Shown here piece after piece: positions 18,356-25,335 of a DNA stretch of 62,850 nt (positions within the stretch are counted from its first letter, which is position 1; every line of letters begins with the position of its first letter). Origin of the DNA: Gammaproteobacteria bacterium RIFCSPHIGHO2_12_FULL_63_22. Its GTDB lineage: Bacteria > Pseudomonadota > Gammaproteobacteria > Xanthomonadales > Xanthomonadaceae. The notes beneath the pieces were generated by a model. That model was given only the letters and a program-made list of their open reading frames with translations, did not search any database and was not told where the DNA came from. The stretch spans positions 1 through 62,850 of the forward strand of contig MGYJ01000052.1 of assembly GCA_001801685.1 (NCBI GenBank). The letters run 5' to 3'. A program made the position numbers and the translations under genes.

Positions 18356-18614
18356 CGGCCATCTCCGTGGTAGTTTGGGTGTTGGCCTTTTCGAGCTGGG
18401 CCATGGCGGTGCGCATGCTGCGGCTGGCCGCGCCGGAGCGCTTGACCAGGTCGGCATGCGCCGAGAGCTGTTCGTTGACCGCTTCGAGCGCCTTGGAATC
18501 CTGGCGGCCTTTCTCCAAGGCCTTGCCCTGGTCCAGGCCGTAGCCATAGCCGCCGACTCCGGCGGTGATGGCGAGCAGCAGGCCGGCAACAGCCACGGTG
18601 GCGGCATTGCTCAT
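18177..18614 (-). CDS. Rz-like inner-membrane spanin
   Basis: The 145-residue protein starts MSNAATVAVAGLLLA. It has one N-terminal membrane helix (about 5-25) and a long periplasmic helical/coiled region rich in Glu, Lys, Ala and Gln. It follows the transglycosylase gene with ATGA overlap (18611-18614), and the Rz1 gene overlaps its 3' half in another frame (18177-18355). Together they form the two-component spanin. Confidence 0.85.
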   Translation of the reverse strand: MSNAATVAVAGLLLAITAGVGGYGYGLDQGKALEKGRQDSKALEAVNEQLSAHADLVKRSGAASRSMRTAMAQLEKANTQTTTEMADALTTTASDRADCVFPSGVMRSLEAARDRAAQAGASGIRGALPGASAGTEGAAGGPGRP

Positions 18615-19222
18615 AGCCCAGGCCCCCATTGCAGGTAGCGGGGCTGGATCACCACCAGGATGCGGCGGGGGTAGCCCAGGTTTTCAGTGCAGTGCACGGC
18701 CGCGCGGCGGGCTTTACCGCAGGCCGCGTCCACCTGGGATCGAGTTGGCTGCGCGAGCCCGGTACTCGCCGCCTCCCGTTGCCAGTGGCCAAGCCCGCCG
18801 TTGTAGGCACGCAGCGCAACCCACATGCGGTCGCGCGGCTGGTAGTAGGCTGGCGTGCGGTCGTACAGCCAGCGGTCATAGGTGACCAGGGCGCGCAGTG
18901 CCCAGGCCGGACTGAAGGGCTGCTGGGCCGCCAGCTCGGGGCTCTGCGTGGCGATCCAGCGCGTGGTGGCGGGCATGAACTGCGCCAGGCCCTGAGCGCC
19001 GACGTGCGAGACGGCGTCGGGGCGCCAGGCGCTCTCCTGGTGCACCTGGGCTGCGAACACAGCCACGGGCGCATCCAGACCCCAGGCGGCGTGCGCGGTG
19101 CGCACCAGCAGCGCGCGGTACTGCTGTGCGGCCTGCGGCACTTGCGCCTGGCTGCAGCTTGAGGCCACGGCAAGCGCCGCAGCGGCAAGCCAGCCCCATG
19201 CGGGGATGCGGGACCAGCGCAT
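18611..19222 (-). CDS. Lytic transglycosylase endolysin (SLT-like)
   Basis: A 203-residue protein with an N-terminal secretion or lipoprotein signal (AVASSC near residue 23) and a goose-lysozyme/SLT domain. It carries catalytic Glu63 in HQESAW and the flanking VGAQGLAQFMPAT and ALRAYNGG motifs. It cleaves the MurNAc-GlcNAc bond of murein. It serves as endolysin in a holin-endolysin-Rz-Rz1 cassette. The signal suggests export independent of the holin pore, as in some Mu-like phages. Confidence 0.9.
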   Translation of the reverse strand: MRWSRIPAWGWLAAAALAVASSCSQAQVPQAAQQYRALLVRTAHAAWGLDAPVAVFAAQVHQESAWRPDAVSHVGAQGLAQFMPATTRWIATQSPELAAQQPFSPAWALRALVTYDRWLYDRTPAYYQPRDRMWVALRAYNGGLGHWQREAASTGLAQPTRSQVDAACGKARRAAVHCTENLGYPRRILVVIQPRYLQWGPGL

Positions 19223-19587
19223 CAGAGCCCCGTGGCCATGGCAAGCATGGCAGCGCCCACGACCAAGGCGCGGCGCACCATGGCCCAGATGAAGACGGCC
19301 TCGTAGCCCGCGACGACGGGATAGTCCACGTCGCCCTCGGGCTCATCGGTGCCGTGGCGCCAGTCGCGGTGCAGGTAGCCGTCAGGGCGGGCGTAAGGAA
19401 AGAGTGTGCGGTCCAGCCAGTAGCCGACCACGGCGGCCAGCGCCAGGAGTGTGGCCTTGTAGAGCACTACCGGCAGCTGCACCGGTGAAACCACGGCAAT
19501 CACCGCCAGCAAGCCAGCGGCCAGCAACAAGAAAAGGCTGCTGCGCGGGGCGCGCAGCCACGGGGGGATGTAGGATTTGAGCGACAT
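19222..19587 (-). CDS. Putative holin
   Basis: The 121-residue membrane protein begins MSLKSYIPPWLRAPRS. It has two adjacent hydrophobic helices (about 16-35 and 42-60) and a third near the C-terminus (about 98-118). It precedes the endolysin and spanins. A second possible start, GTG at 19596, adds only Met-Pro-Cys. An 8-bp-stem hairpin (19588-19606) sits directly over the start region, so initiation is probably structure-controlled. Holin identity rests on position and topology. Confidence 0.75.
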   Translation of the reverse strand: MSLKSYIPPWLRAPRSSLFLLLAAGLLAVIAVVSPVQLPVVLYKATLLALAAVVGYWLDRTLFPYARPDGYLHRDWRHGTDEPEGDVDYPVVAGYEAVFIWAMVRRALVVGAAMLAMATGL

Positions 19588-19606
19588 GCACGGCACTTTG
19601 CCGTGC
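19588..19606 (-). promoter_or_regulatory. Hairpin over the holin start codon region
   Basis: GCACGGCA / TGCCGTGC (19588-19595 with 19599-19606) pair perfectly around a 3-nt loop, ending one base before the holin ATG and enclosing the alternative GTG start. No Shine-Dalgarno outside the stem is visible. Confidence 0.6.
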
Positions 19607-19625
19607 GCGCGCGAGCTTCAGTAAA

Positions 19626-19640
19626 TGGAGCGCGCCATTG
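19626..19640 (+). promoter_or_regulatory. Shared late-region element, left copy
   Basis: TGGAGCGCGCCATTG matches TGGCGCGCGCCATTG at 33894-33908 in 14 of 15 bases. It is near-palindromic and lies between the leftward lysis operon and the rightward gene at 19667. It is a candidate activator/operator site for late expression. Confidence 0.5.
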
Positions 19641-19666
19641 TTTGCAGCAGGCAGCAAAGGCGCACC

Positions 19667-19984
19667 ATGCGGAGCATGGAAACCATCAACATGCCTGCGG
19701 GGCGGCGCATTCCCCCGATCGATGCGCAGGCCCTGGCACGGGGCGACGCACAGGCGCTGGCCACGGCCATGGCGCACATGGCCGCCCGGCTGTACATGCG
19801 CGCTGGAAGCAACATCAAGCTGCCCATGGGGGCCGTGGACGCGGCCCTACTGCCCGCCCCGCAGGCCGCCCTGTTGGCAGCAGGCGTGGAGCTGTGCGAG
19901 CTACTGGCCGGCAGCCCGCAGGGTAGGCAGGCCTTGCGTGATTTCGGCTTTAAGCCAGTCTTTCAGCACGTCGAAGGTGAATGA
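19667..19984 (+). CDS. Small hypothetical phage protein
   Basis: A 105-residue protein (start MRSMETINMPAGRR) rich in Ala and Leu with amphipathic helices (PQAALLAAGVELCELLAG). I do not recognise the family. It is the only plus-strand gene in the left arm and overlaps the DUF2513 gene tail-to-tail by 84 bp, which is unusual. The start is supported because the shared 15-bp element lies exactly 26 nt upstream, as it does for the protease gene at 33935. The overlap keeps confidence moderate. Confidence 0.5.
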   Translation: MRSMETINMPAGRRIPPIDAQALARGDAQALATAMAHMAARLYMRAGSNIKLPMGAVDAALLPAPQAALLAAGVELCELLAGSPQGRQALRDFGFKPVFQHVEGE

Positions 19985-20269
19985 CATAGAGGGTTTCATC
20001 ACCTTGGCTTTGGCCTTGGCCCACAGCGAATCGTCCTGGATGGCGTCCACAAAATCGCAGCCGCTCCAGGTAAGGCGCTGAACGTATGCCCGCGTGGGAC
20101 CTGTGGTCTCGGAAACCAGTGCCTTGACCAGACCGGCCTCTTGCAGCCACATCACGTGCAGCGCAAAGACTTCGTTGTCCACATCTGGCAACCCCATGAG
20201 ATCGTCATCATGCGGCTGCTGTGCTGTGGTCAGAAGAATCCTGCGCGCCAAATCCATATCGCGTTTCAT
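19901..20269 (-). CDS. DUF2513-like phage protein
   Basis: A 122-residue protein starting MKRDMDLARRILL with the DUF2513 layout: an N-terminal helix, acidic loop, EVFALHVMWLQEAGLVKA, then LTWSGCDFVDAIQDDSLWAKAK. DUF2513 proteins are small phage/prophage proteins of unknown role, with a winged-helix-like look. The start codon overlaps the stop of the 66-residue gene upstream. The open frame extends further but without support. Confidence 0.8.
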   Translation of the reverse strand: MKRDMDLARRILLTTAQQPHDDDLMGLPDVDNEVFALHVMWLQEAGLVKALVSETTGPTRAYVQRLTWSGCDFVDAIQDDSLWAKAKAKVMKPSMSFTFDVLKDWLKAEITQGLPTLRAAGQ

Positions 20270-20466
20270 TTTTCTCCTTTCAAAAGCTCCACCACCCGCT
20301 GCGCGGCCTCGCTGTCGGCCAGTGCCTGCAGGTAACCGGCGCGGTACGCGGCCCACAGGCCTGCCTCCAGTGCATCCTGCAGCCCCAAGGTGGCAGAGGG
20401 CTGTGGCACGGTGTTGGGGCCGTGCGCCCACTGTTTGAACTGCTGCAAGAGTTGATCTTCGTCCAT
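20266..20466 (-). CDS. Small hypothetical protein (66 aa)
   Basis: A helical 66-residue protein beginning MDEDQLLQQFKQWAHG, with a repeated Ala/Leu pattern (LEAGLWAAYRAGYLQALA). It is translationally coupled to the DUF2513 gene by an ATGA overlap (20266-20269), which supports a real gene. No family is recognised. Confidence 0.65.
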   Translation of the reverse strand: MDEDQLLQQFKQWAHGPNTVPQPSATLGLQDALEAGLWAAYRAGYLQALADSEAAQRVVELLKGEK

Positions 20467-20552
20467 GTGTCACCCCATTTCCCAGTTTGCTGGCGCCTTG
20501 CCGGAGTGCGTCTTTGCAGCGGCCGCTTAGCTAGCGCAAAAACAGCAATGGC

Positions 20553-21734
20553 CTATGCCTGCACCTGCCCTGCACGCTTGAAATTCGCATCGTCTTTGCA
20601 GTACTCAAGGGCATCAAAAACAATGCCGGTGATCCGGGCCAAGTGCTCTGGTTGATTCAGCAGAATGCTGTCGCCTGCGCCAAGCTGGAGTCCTGCCCGC
20701 GCGATCTCTCGCTTGCGCTCATCGGTCAAAGGAACGCACACAAATATGCACGGTTGACGCTTCTCGGCCTGATACCTGAGCAGCCAGCGATTGACCTTGT
20801 TTTGGTAGAGCACCGTGTAGTAGCTCTCCGTGTCCTTCGCAGAGATGTCAGCGCTTTCTCCGAGGATCCCCTGCACCACTTCAAGCAGGCGACGCTCGGC
20901 ATACGTCGTCACGATGCGCGAATTTGTCGGGTCCACGATGTCTGCGGTTGCATCATTGGTTTCCTCGGGTTGCGGCATCGGTGCTACATCAACTCGCGGG
21001 GCCGATGGTGAGATTGGCTCAGCTTTGGCAGACAGCCCCGAGACCACCATATTGCTCACAGCCCGCTCCACTGCTTGCTTCACGATGGGAGCAATGCCGT
21101 CCAGAAAACGGGCGTTGAATTGGCGTTGCACATCGGCGCGGCCCGCTACGTATTTCACAAACTCTGCATCTGGCTCGCGCAGGCTCTGGCTGATCACATT
21201 GGTGAAGGCATTGAGGTACACCGTTTCTTCTGCCAGTGTGCGTAACGCATCGGGCTTGAACTCATCGTGTCGAAACCGGTGCAGGCGAGGAAGAAGCGCA
21301 ATTTCCATGTCCTCGAAGTCCACCGTCAGGAACGGCGCCGAGTCCATCATGTTCTTGTTGTTCAGGTCAGTGAAGAACCGCCACTCCCGGCCGTTGGTGA
21401 TAGCGCCAATGGTCACCTCGGGAGTCGCATTGAAGTACCGAGAAAGCTGTGGGCAATGATTGGTTAGATTCTCAGCATGAGCCTTGGCCTCAATGAACAT
21501 CACCGGCACGCCATGGCAGAACAATGCGTAGTCCACCCGCTCACTGGATTTCACGCCTGGGAAATCAGCTCCGTACTCTGCTTTGACTCGCGTCGGATCA
21601 AACGGGGAAAAGCCCAGAATATCAAGAAGCGGCAAAATCAGCGCCTGCTTGGTCGTCTCCTCGGTCGTGCAGTGCATGCCAACACCCTTCACATGCTCGG
21701 CATGCTTGCGTAGACGTTCAGTAAAGCTATCCAT
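20553..21734 (-). CDS. Stand-alone HsdR_N-type restriction nuclease-like protein
   Basis: A 393-residue protein resembling the N-terminal nuclease domain of type I restriction subunit R. It has Glu25/26 in TTEETTKQALILPLLDILG, Asp68 in SERVDYALF and the PD-(D/E)xK core IEAKAH (Glu82, Lys84), followed by LSRYFNATPEVTIGAITNG. It lacks the SF2 helicase of HsdR. The second half (about 265-380) is a separate domain I do not recognise. It is the third gene downstream of the repressor, visibly less GC-rich than the phage genes around it, and looks like an accessory (moron) defence gene. Confidence 0.8.
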   Translation of the reverse strand: MDSFTERLRKHAEHVKGVGMHCTTEETTKQALILPLLDILGFSPFDPTRVKAEYGADFPGVKSSERVDYALFCHGVPVMFIEAKAHAENLTNHCPQLSRYFNATPEVTIGAITNGREWRFFTDLNNKNMMDSAPFLTVDFEDMEIALLPRLHRFRHDEFKPDALRTLAEETVYLNAFTNVISQSLREPDAEFVKYVAGRADVQRQFNARFLDGIAPIVKQAVERAVSNMVVSGLSAKAEPISPSAPRVDVAPMPQPEETNDATADIVDPTNSRIVTTYAERRLLEVVQGILGESADISAKDTESYYTVLYQNKVNRWLLRYQAEKRQPCIFVCVPLTDERKREIARAGLQLGAGDSILLNQPEHLARITGIVFDALEYCKDDANFKRAGQVQA

Positions 21735-21789
21735 GGTCGCCCCCTCTCAATGGGTTGGGTTTAAAAATTGCGCCGTTCTATAGCGGCGG

Positions 21790-22296
21790 CTACTTCTGCA
21801 AATCCGCTTGCGTTTTCTCCACCCGTCTCGCCGTCACCTGCGGGAGGATGGTCGCCAGCAAGACAAATTTGGTCATGAAGATGTACGCAACACAGGTGCC
21901 GAACAGCAGAGCTGGCTTTAAGTAGGGCGAAGTCACCCTGAACATCGTCTCCACCAGCGCGATCACCAGAACGGTGGTCATAACGGCCATGCCAGCCCAG
22001 CCTGCAGTCAGGTCCAGTTTGCGCGCGTTGGACCTCAATCGCCTTGCCTGTTGGTCCCACACCAGCGATCCCACATTCCAGGCACGCGCAAGCTCCTGCG
22101 CGGTGAATCCGTGGTGCTCCATCAGTCGCTCCAGGTGATGGCGCACTTCCCGGCTGCAGTGGATACCCGTGTGCCGCTTGAAAGCCGCTTGCCGCTCGGA
22201 CTCCGGCTTTTCGGCGGGGACATGGATGTTGACTACATCCCGCCCGGCCACATCACCGTTCACCGTGCCAGAAAACTCCTGGTCGCGTGCGCTCAC
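21790..22296 (-). CDS. Two-TM membrane protein with N-terminal VAGRDVV motif
   Basis: The 168-residue protein has a Gly-rich N-terminal peptide NGDVAGRDVVNIHV (13-26), a charged helical cytosolic middle containing a helix-turn-helix-like stretch (MEHHGFTAQELARAWNVGSL) and two hydrophobic helices (about 96-118 and 124-150). It overlaps the repressor gene stop (22293-22296) and so should be made in the lysogen. The VAGRD[IV]V peptide also ends the repressor. No family name is assigned; superinfection exclusion or membrane effector is a guess from context. Confidence 0.65.
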   Translation of the reverse strand: MSARDQEFSGTVNGDVAGRDVVNIHVPAEKPESERQAAFKRHTGIHCSREVRHHLERLMEHHGFTAQELARAWNVGSLVWDQQARRLRSNARKLDLTAGWAGMAVMTTVLVIALVETMFRVTSPYLKPALLFGTCVAYIFMTKFVLLATILPQVTARRVEKTQADLQK

Positions 22297-22889
22297 CGTT
22301 TGCCCCCGCCTTTCACGATGTCACGGCCAGCCACGCCGCCTTTGGGCGCCTTGTGGAAAACCTGCTGCGAGCCTTCAAAGCTCTTTGCTGCAGCGGCCTT
22401 TTTTTTGTCGGCTTTGGGAGCTTCATTCCGTTTGAAATCCACTATTGGCAGACCGGAGGAAAGCAGAGCGGCTCTTTGAATCAAATCGGCTTTTGCTTCA
22501 AAGCTGCAGCGCCTATAGCTATTGAGCAACTGCTGCTCGTCGTCCGGAAGGGGCTTGCGCATCTGCTCTACCAGCGCCCCAGCTCGGTCGAGCTGCTCGG
22601 TAATAGTGCCGCCTTTATCAGCCCCAAAAGCCAACGCGGCTTCCAACTCGGCAATGGTTAACCGAACCACCGCGTCTTTCTTATCGCCCACCAGAACGTG
22701 AAGCACGTCTAAGTGCAGTTCGGGCCGCTTCGCCGCCAGCGCGTAGAGCTTCTCTTCCGGGAATGCGCCTCTCTTCTTGCGGTCCGAGAACGCTGCTTTT
22801 GTCAGCCCCAAAGCCGCAGCCACATCTTGGTCCGACGTCACCCCAAGTGCCTGCTTTAAACGCAGCAGCTGCTGATCGAAGTTTTCCAT
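22293..22889 (-). CDS. Phage c repressor (CI-type helix-turn-helix)
   Basis: A 198-residue repressor with an N-terminal HTH of the Phage_CI_repr type (ALGVTSDQDVAAALGLTKAAFSDRKKRG, followed by FPEEKLYALA), a helical middle and a low-complexity Lys/Ala tail. The tail ends in GGVAGRDIVKGG (residues 184-195). It is divergent from the early operon across a 93-bp operator region and should hold the phage in lysogeny. No peptidase catalytic dyad is obvious, so induction may not be by RecA-stimulated self-cleavage. Confidence 0.88.
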   Translation of the reverse strand: MENFDQQLLRLKQALGVTSDQDVAAALGLTKAAFSDRKKRGAFPEEKLYALAAKRPELHLDVLHVLVGDKKDAVVRLTIAELEAALAFGADKGGTITEQLDRAGALVEQMRKPLPDDEQQLLNSYRRCSFEAKADLIQRAALLSSGLPIVDFKRNEAPKADKKKAAAAKSFEGSQQVFHKAPKGGVAGRDIVKGGGKR

Positions 22890-22982
22890 AGTAATAACTT
22901 GACTAAATCAAGATTTCTTGACTAGAATTCACCAACAACACACAAACAACGGCAAACAAACTTTCTCACAGGAGCCACGGCA
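22890..22982. promoter_or_regulatory. Divergent repressor/early promoter and operator region
   Basis: A rightward promoter is visible: -35 TTGACT (22899-22904), 18-bp spacer, -10 TAGAAT (22923-22928). CTTGACT occurs twice (22898 and 22917), and the first copy is part of the inverted pair CTTGA...TCAAG (22898-22912). These AT-rich repeats are the probable repressor and Ner operators. Confidence 0.65.
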
Positions 22983-23177
22983 ATGACCCCCGACCAAATC
23001 AAGCAAAGGTTCCGCCAGCGTGGCGAAACCTTCAGCCAATGGGCGCGCGACAACGGCTACCCCGTCAACAAAGTGCTGCGCGTGCTCAACGGCTTTGAAA
23101 AAGGCCACTACGGCAAGGCCCACGAGATCGCTGTCAAGTTGGGCTTGAAGCCCAGCAGCGATGCCCCCCTGCAATGA
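22983..23177 (+). CDS. Ner-like early DNA-binding regulator
   Basis: A 64-residue protein (MTPDQIKQRFRQRGETFSQWARDNGY) with a helix-turn-helix and the characteristic VLNGFEKGHYGKAHEIAVKLGLK close. This is the BcepMu gp16-type small regulator found at the start of Mu-like early operons. It probably dampens early and repressor transcription by binding the shared operator. GAGCC precedes the ATG. Confidence 0.85.
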   Translation: MTPDQIKQRFRQRGETFSQWARDNGYPVNKVLRVLNGFEKGHYGKAHEIAVKLGLKPSSDAPLQ

Positions 23178-23292
23178 CGCCAGTGTACGCAATGACCTGT
23201 TACGCACTCTACCGGCTGCAAGCCTCTTTTGCCATGCGCAAACGCAGCATTTGTTTGCAGGCCGCTGCTGCATGCGGCCAAGGGGCCTTCCA

Positions 23293-23772
23293 ATGACGCG
23301 CCGCAATTGGAAGCGCTGGCAACCCGCCACCGTGCGCGACGCTCTGAAGGGCTGCAAAGACTTTGCCCTGGAGCGCCACAACCTGAGCGTGGAGCGCATA
23401 GCCGAGCGCATGGGCCTGGAAGACCACTGGGCGCTTTACAAGTGGATTGCCAACGGCCGCATGCCCCTGGTGCTGGTGCCCGCCTACGAGCACGCCTGCG
23501 GCATCAACCTGGTGGCCCGGTGGATGGCCGCCACCGACAGCAAATTGCTGGTGGACATACCCCACGGCCGCCAGGCCCAGCCCGCCGACATGGTGGAGCT
23601 GAACACCGGCTTTGCCCAGGCCCTGCAGTTGCTCACTGACTTCTACCAGGCAGACGGCAAGGCTGACCCCGCCGCCACCCTGGACGCCTTGCGCAACCAC
23701 CTGCAACAGGTAGCAGCCCATCACCACAACGTGGCCCAGTACGCCACACCTGAACTGGAGTTTGGAGCATGA
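23293..23772 (+). CDS. Early-region phage protein (HTH-like N-terminus)
   Basis: A 159-residue protein from ATG 23293 (MTRRNWKRWQPATVRDALKG). Residues about 30-65 (NLSVERIAERMGLEDHWALYKWI) look like an HTH that reads DNA, followed by a helical C-terminal part. Similar proteins follow the Ner-like gene in other Mu-like prophages, but the function is unknown to me. An in-frame extension upstream to 23161 lacks coding character. The stop overlaps the next gene's start. Confidence 0.72.
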   Translation: MTRRNWKRWQPATVRDALKGCKDFALERHNLSVERIAERMGLEDHWALYKWIANGRMPLVLVPAYEHACGINLVARWMAATDSKLLVDIPHGRQAQPADMVELNTGFAQALQLLTDFYQADGKADPAATLDALRNHLQQVAAHHHNVAQYATPELEFGA

Positions 23773-24056
23773 ACGCCCCCTACGACAACCTGGACGCCAT
23801 CGCCCTGGGCCTGCCCCTGCCCACGCCGGTGCAAAACGCTGCCCCGGCCGCCACGCCAGCGGCCCCCAGTGCCCAAGAGCAGGCCTTGCAATACGCCCTG
23901 GCCAAGCAAGTGCCTGACATGGCGCGCGGCTTCGCCATCCACACCAACTATGGCGACATCACCATCCCGCCCGGCTGGATGGCAGAGCGCATCCAGCGCC
24001 ATGTGGAGCGCTTGCTACAGGTCGAGTTGATGGCCACGCCGGAAGGTGCGGTATGA
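23769..24056 (+). CDS. Small hypothetical early protein (95 aa)
   Basis: The protein has a Pro/Ala-rich N-terminal half and an ordered C-terminal half (FAIHTNYGDITIPPGWMAERIQ). It is linked by ATGA overlaps to both neighbours, which supports expression. I do not recognise it. Confidence 0.65.
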   Translation: MNAPYDNLDAIALGLPLPTPVQNAAPAATPAAPSAQEQALQYALAKQVPDMARGFAIHTNYGDITIPPGWMAERIQRHVERLLQVELMATPEGAV

Positions 24057-24391
24057 CCGAGAAAACCTACCCCCTGGCAGGCCCCATCCGCAAGACCTGC
24101 GATCTGTTTCGCCTGTTGGCCGGCCACGAGGTGCTGGGCCTGGCCCCGGGCGAGATCGCCAAGGGCCTGGGCGTGCCGCCCAGCTGGGTGAGCCAGAACC
24201 TGCCCGCGCTGGAGGCCGAAACCGGCTTTGTCGAGCGCGTGGAGGGCACCAACCGCTGGCGCCTGGGCGTGCCTTTTGTGCGCATCGCCGTCACCGTGGG
24301 CGCCAACCTCAACCAGGCACAGCGCCGCCTGACCGAGCTCAGCCAGCGCTACGCCGTGCCCGCCGACCAGATGGACCGCTATTCCCTGTAA
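24053..24391 (+). CDS. IclR-like winged-helix DNA-binding protein
   Basis: A 112-residue protein with an N-terminal winged helix: RLLAGHEVLGLAPGEIAKGLGVPPSWVSQ (HTH about 21-50), then the wing FVERVEGTNRWRLG. It has no effector-binding domain, so it is a minimal phage regulator. It is encoded in the early operon right before DUF3102. Targets are unknown. Confidence 0.78.
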   Translation: MTEKTYPLAGPIRKTCDLFRLLAGHEVLGLAPGEIAKGLGVPPSWVSQNLPALEAETGFVERVEGTNRWRLGVPFVRIAVTVGANLNQAQRRLTELSQRYAVPADQMDRYSL

Positions 24392-24418
24392 CCCAACCCA
24401 AGAACCTGCAACACCGTT

Positions 24419-25315
24419 ATGGCCAACAAACCCACCCCCGCACCCAAGAGCAAAGAAGTCGCCGTTGAAATGGCGGCCATCGAGCAGACCATGGCCGCCG
24501 CCAACCAGTTGGCAGTGGCAACGCTGGAGCAGAACGAGCGCGTCGGCGCGCTGGCCCTGCAGCTCAATTACCAAGGCAGCACCGACCCTGGTGCGCTGGA
24601 GAATTCGGCACGCGATGCCATCAAGCGTATCGGCATGGCCATCTTCGAGTTGGGCGCCTACCTGCTCTTGCTCAAGGAGGGTTGTGCGCATGGCGAATTC
24701 ATGCCAGTGCTGGAGCGCTTGGGCATCAACCAGCACTCCGCCAACAAGTACATGGCCGTCACGCAGCGCTTCGCAAATTCGTCGACGTCGACGAATTTGG
24801 AGAAGCTGGGTTTCTCCAAGATGGCCGAACTGCTGCCCCTGGAAGATGACCAGGTGGACGAGCTGGCAAGCGATGGCCAGACCGGCGAACTATCTCTCGA
24901 TGACGTCTCGCGCATGTCCGTTCGGGAACTGCGCGCCGCCGTGCGCAAAGAGCGCGCCGAAGCGGCCAAGCAAAAAAGCCAGGTCGATCGCCTCACGGCC
25001 GTCAACACCGAGCTGCACGAAGAGGCGCGCCTCATCAAGCGCCTACCCGCCAGCGAAGAGCTCAAGCGCACCCAGCGCGAGGCGGCCAACATCCAAGCCG
25101 AGGCCATGGGGCTGATTCAGGGCGGGGTGCGCCATGCACTCATCGCCCTCAACAACTGCGAGCAGGACCAAAGCCTTTTCATGGCGGGCATGGTGGGCCA
25201 GCTCATCAGCGAGTTGGCCACCCTGCGTGACGAGTTCAGCCTGCCCGAGGTGGGTGGAACCCCCGAGTGGGAGCGCTGGGCGCAAGCGCAGGGCGCTGCA
25301 GCAAAGGCCAACTGA
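24419..25315 (+). CDS. DUF3102 early phage protein
   Basis: A 298-residue protein. Residues about 60-135 fit DUF3102 (IFELGAYLLLLKEGCAHGEFMPVLERLGINQHSANKY), a helical ParB/KfrA-like region. A long coiled coil follows (about 165-225). The family is common just before the transposase in Mu-like phages, function unknown. Its gene holds a perfect 26-bp palindrome (24774-24799), which might be a binding site for this or another phage protein. Confidence 0.82.
   Translation: MANKPTPAPKSKEVAVEMAAIEQTMAAANQLAVATLEQNERVGALALQLNYQGSTDPGALENSARDAIKRIGMAIFELGAYLLLLKEGCAHGEFMPVLERLGINQHSANKYMAVTQRFANSSTSTNLEKLGFSKMAELLPLEDDQVDELASDGQTGELSLDDVSRMSVRELRAAVRKERAEAAKQKSQVDRLTAVNTELHEEARLIKRLPASEELKRTQREAANIQAEAMGLIQGGVRHALIALNNCEQDQSLFMAGMVGQLISELATLRDEFSLPEVGGTPEWERWAQAQGAAAKAN
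24774..24799. repeat. 26-bp perfect palindrome inside the DUF3102 gene
   Basis: Each 13-base half-site is CAAATTCGTCGAC, and the two halves join without a spacer. It is read as part of the segment FANSSTSTNLEK. A palindrome this long is very unlikely by chance in a window of this size. Confidence 0.85.
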
Positions 25316-25335
25316 TCCACCCACGCGCCGCACCC

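Noticed and set aside
18356-18607. Long upstream extension of the Rz1 frame
   Set aside because: It is the out-of-frame shadow of Rz; the lipoprotein signal marks the true start at 18355.
23192-23296. 34-codon ORF MTCYALYRLQ... sharing ATGA with the next early gene
   Set aside because: The overlap is attractive but there is no ribosome site and the sequence looks unlike a protein; left unannotated.
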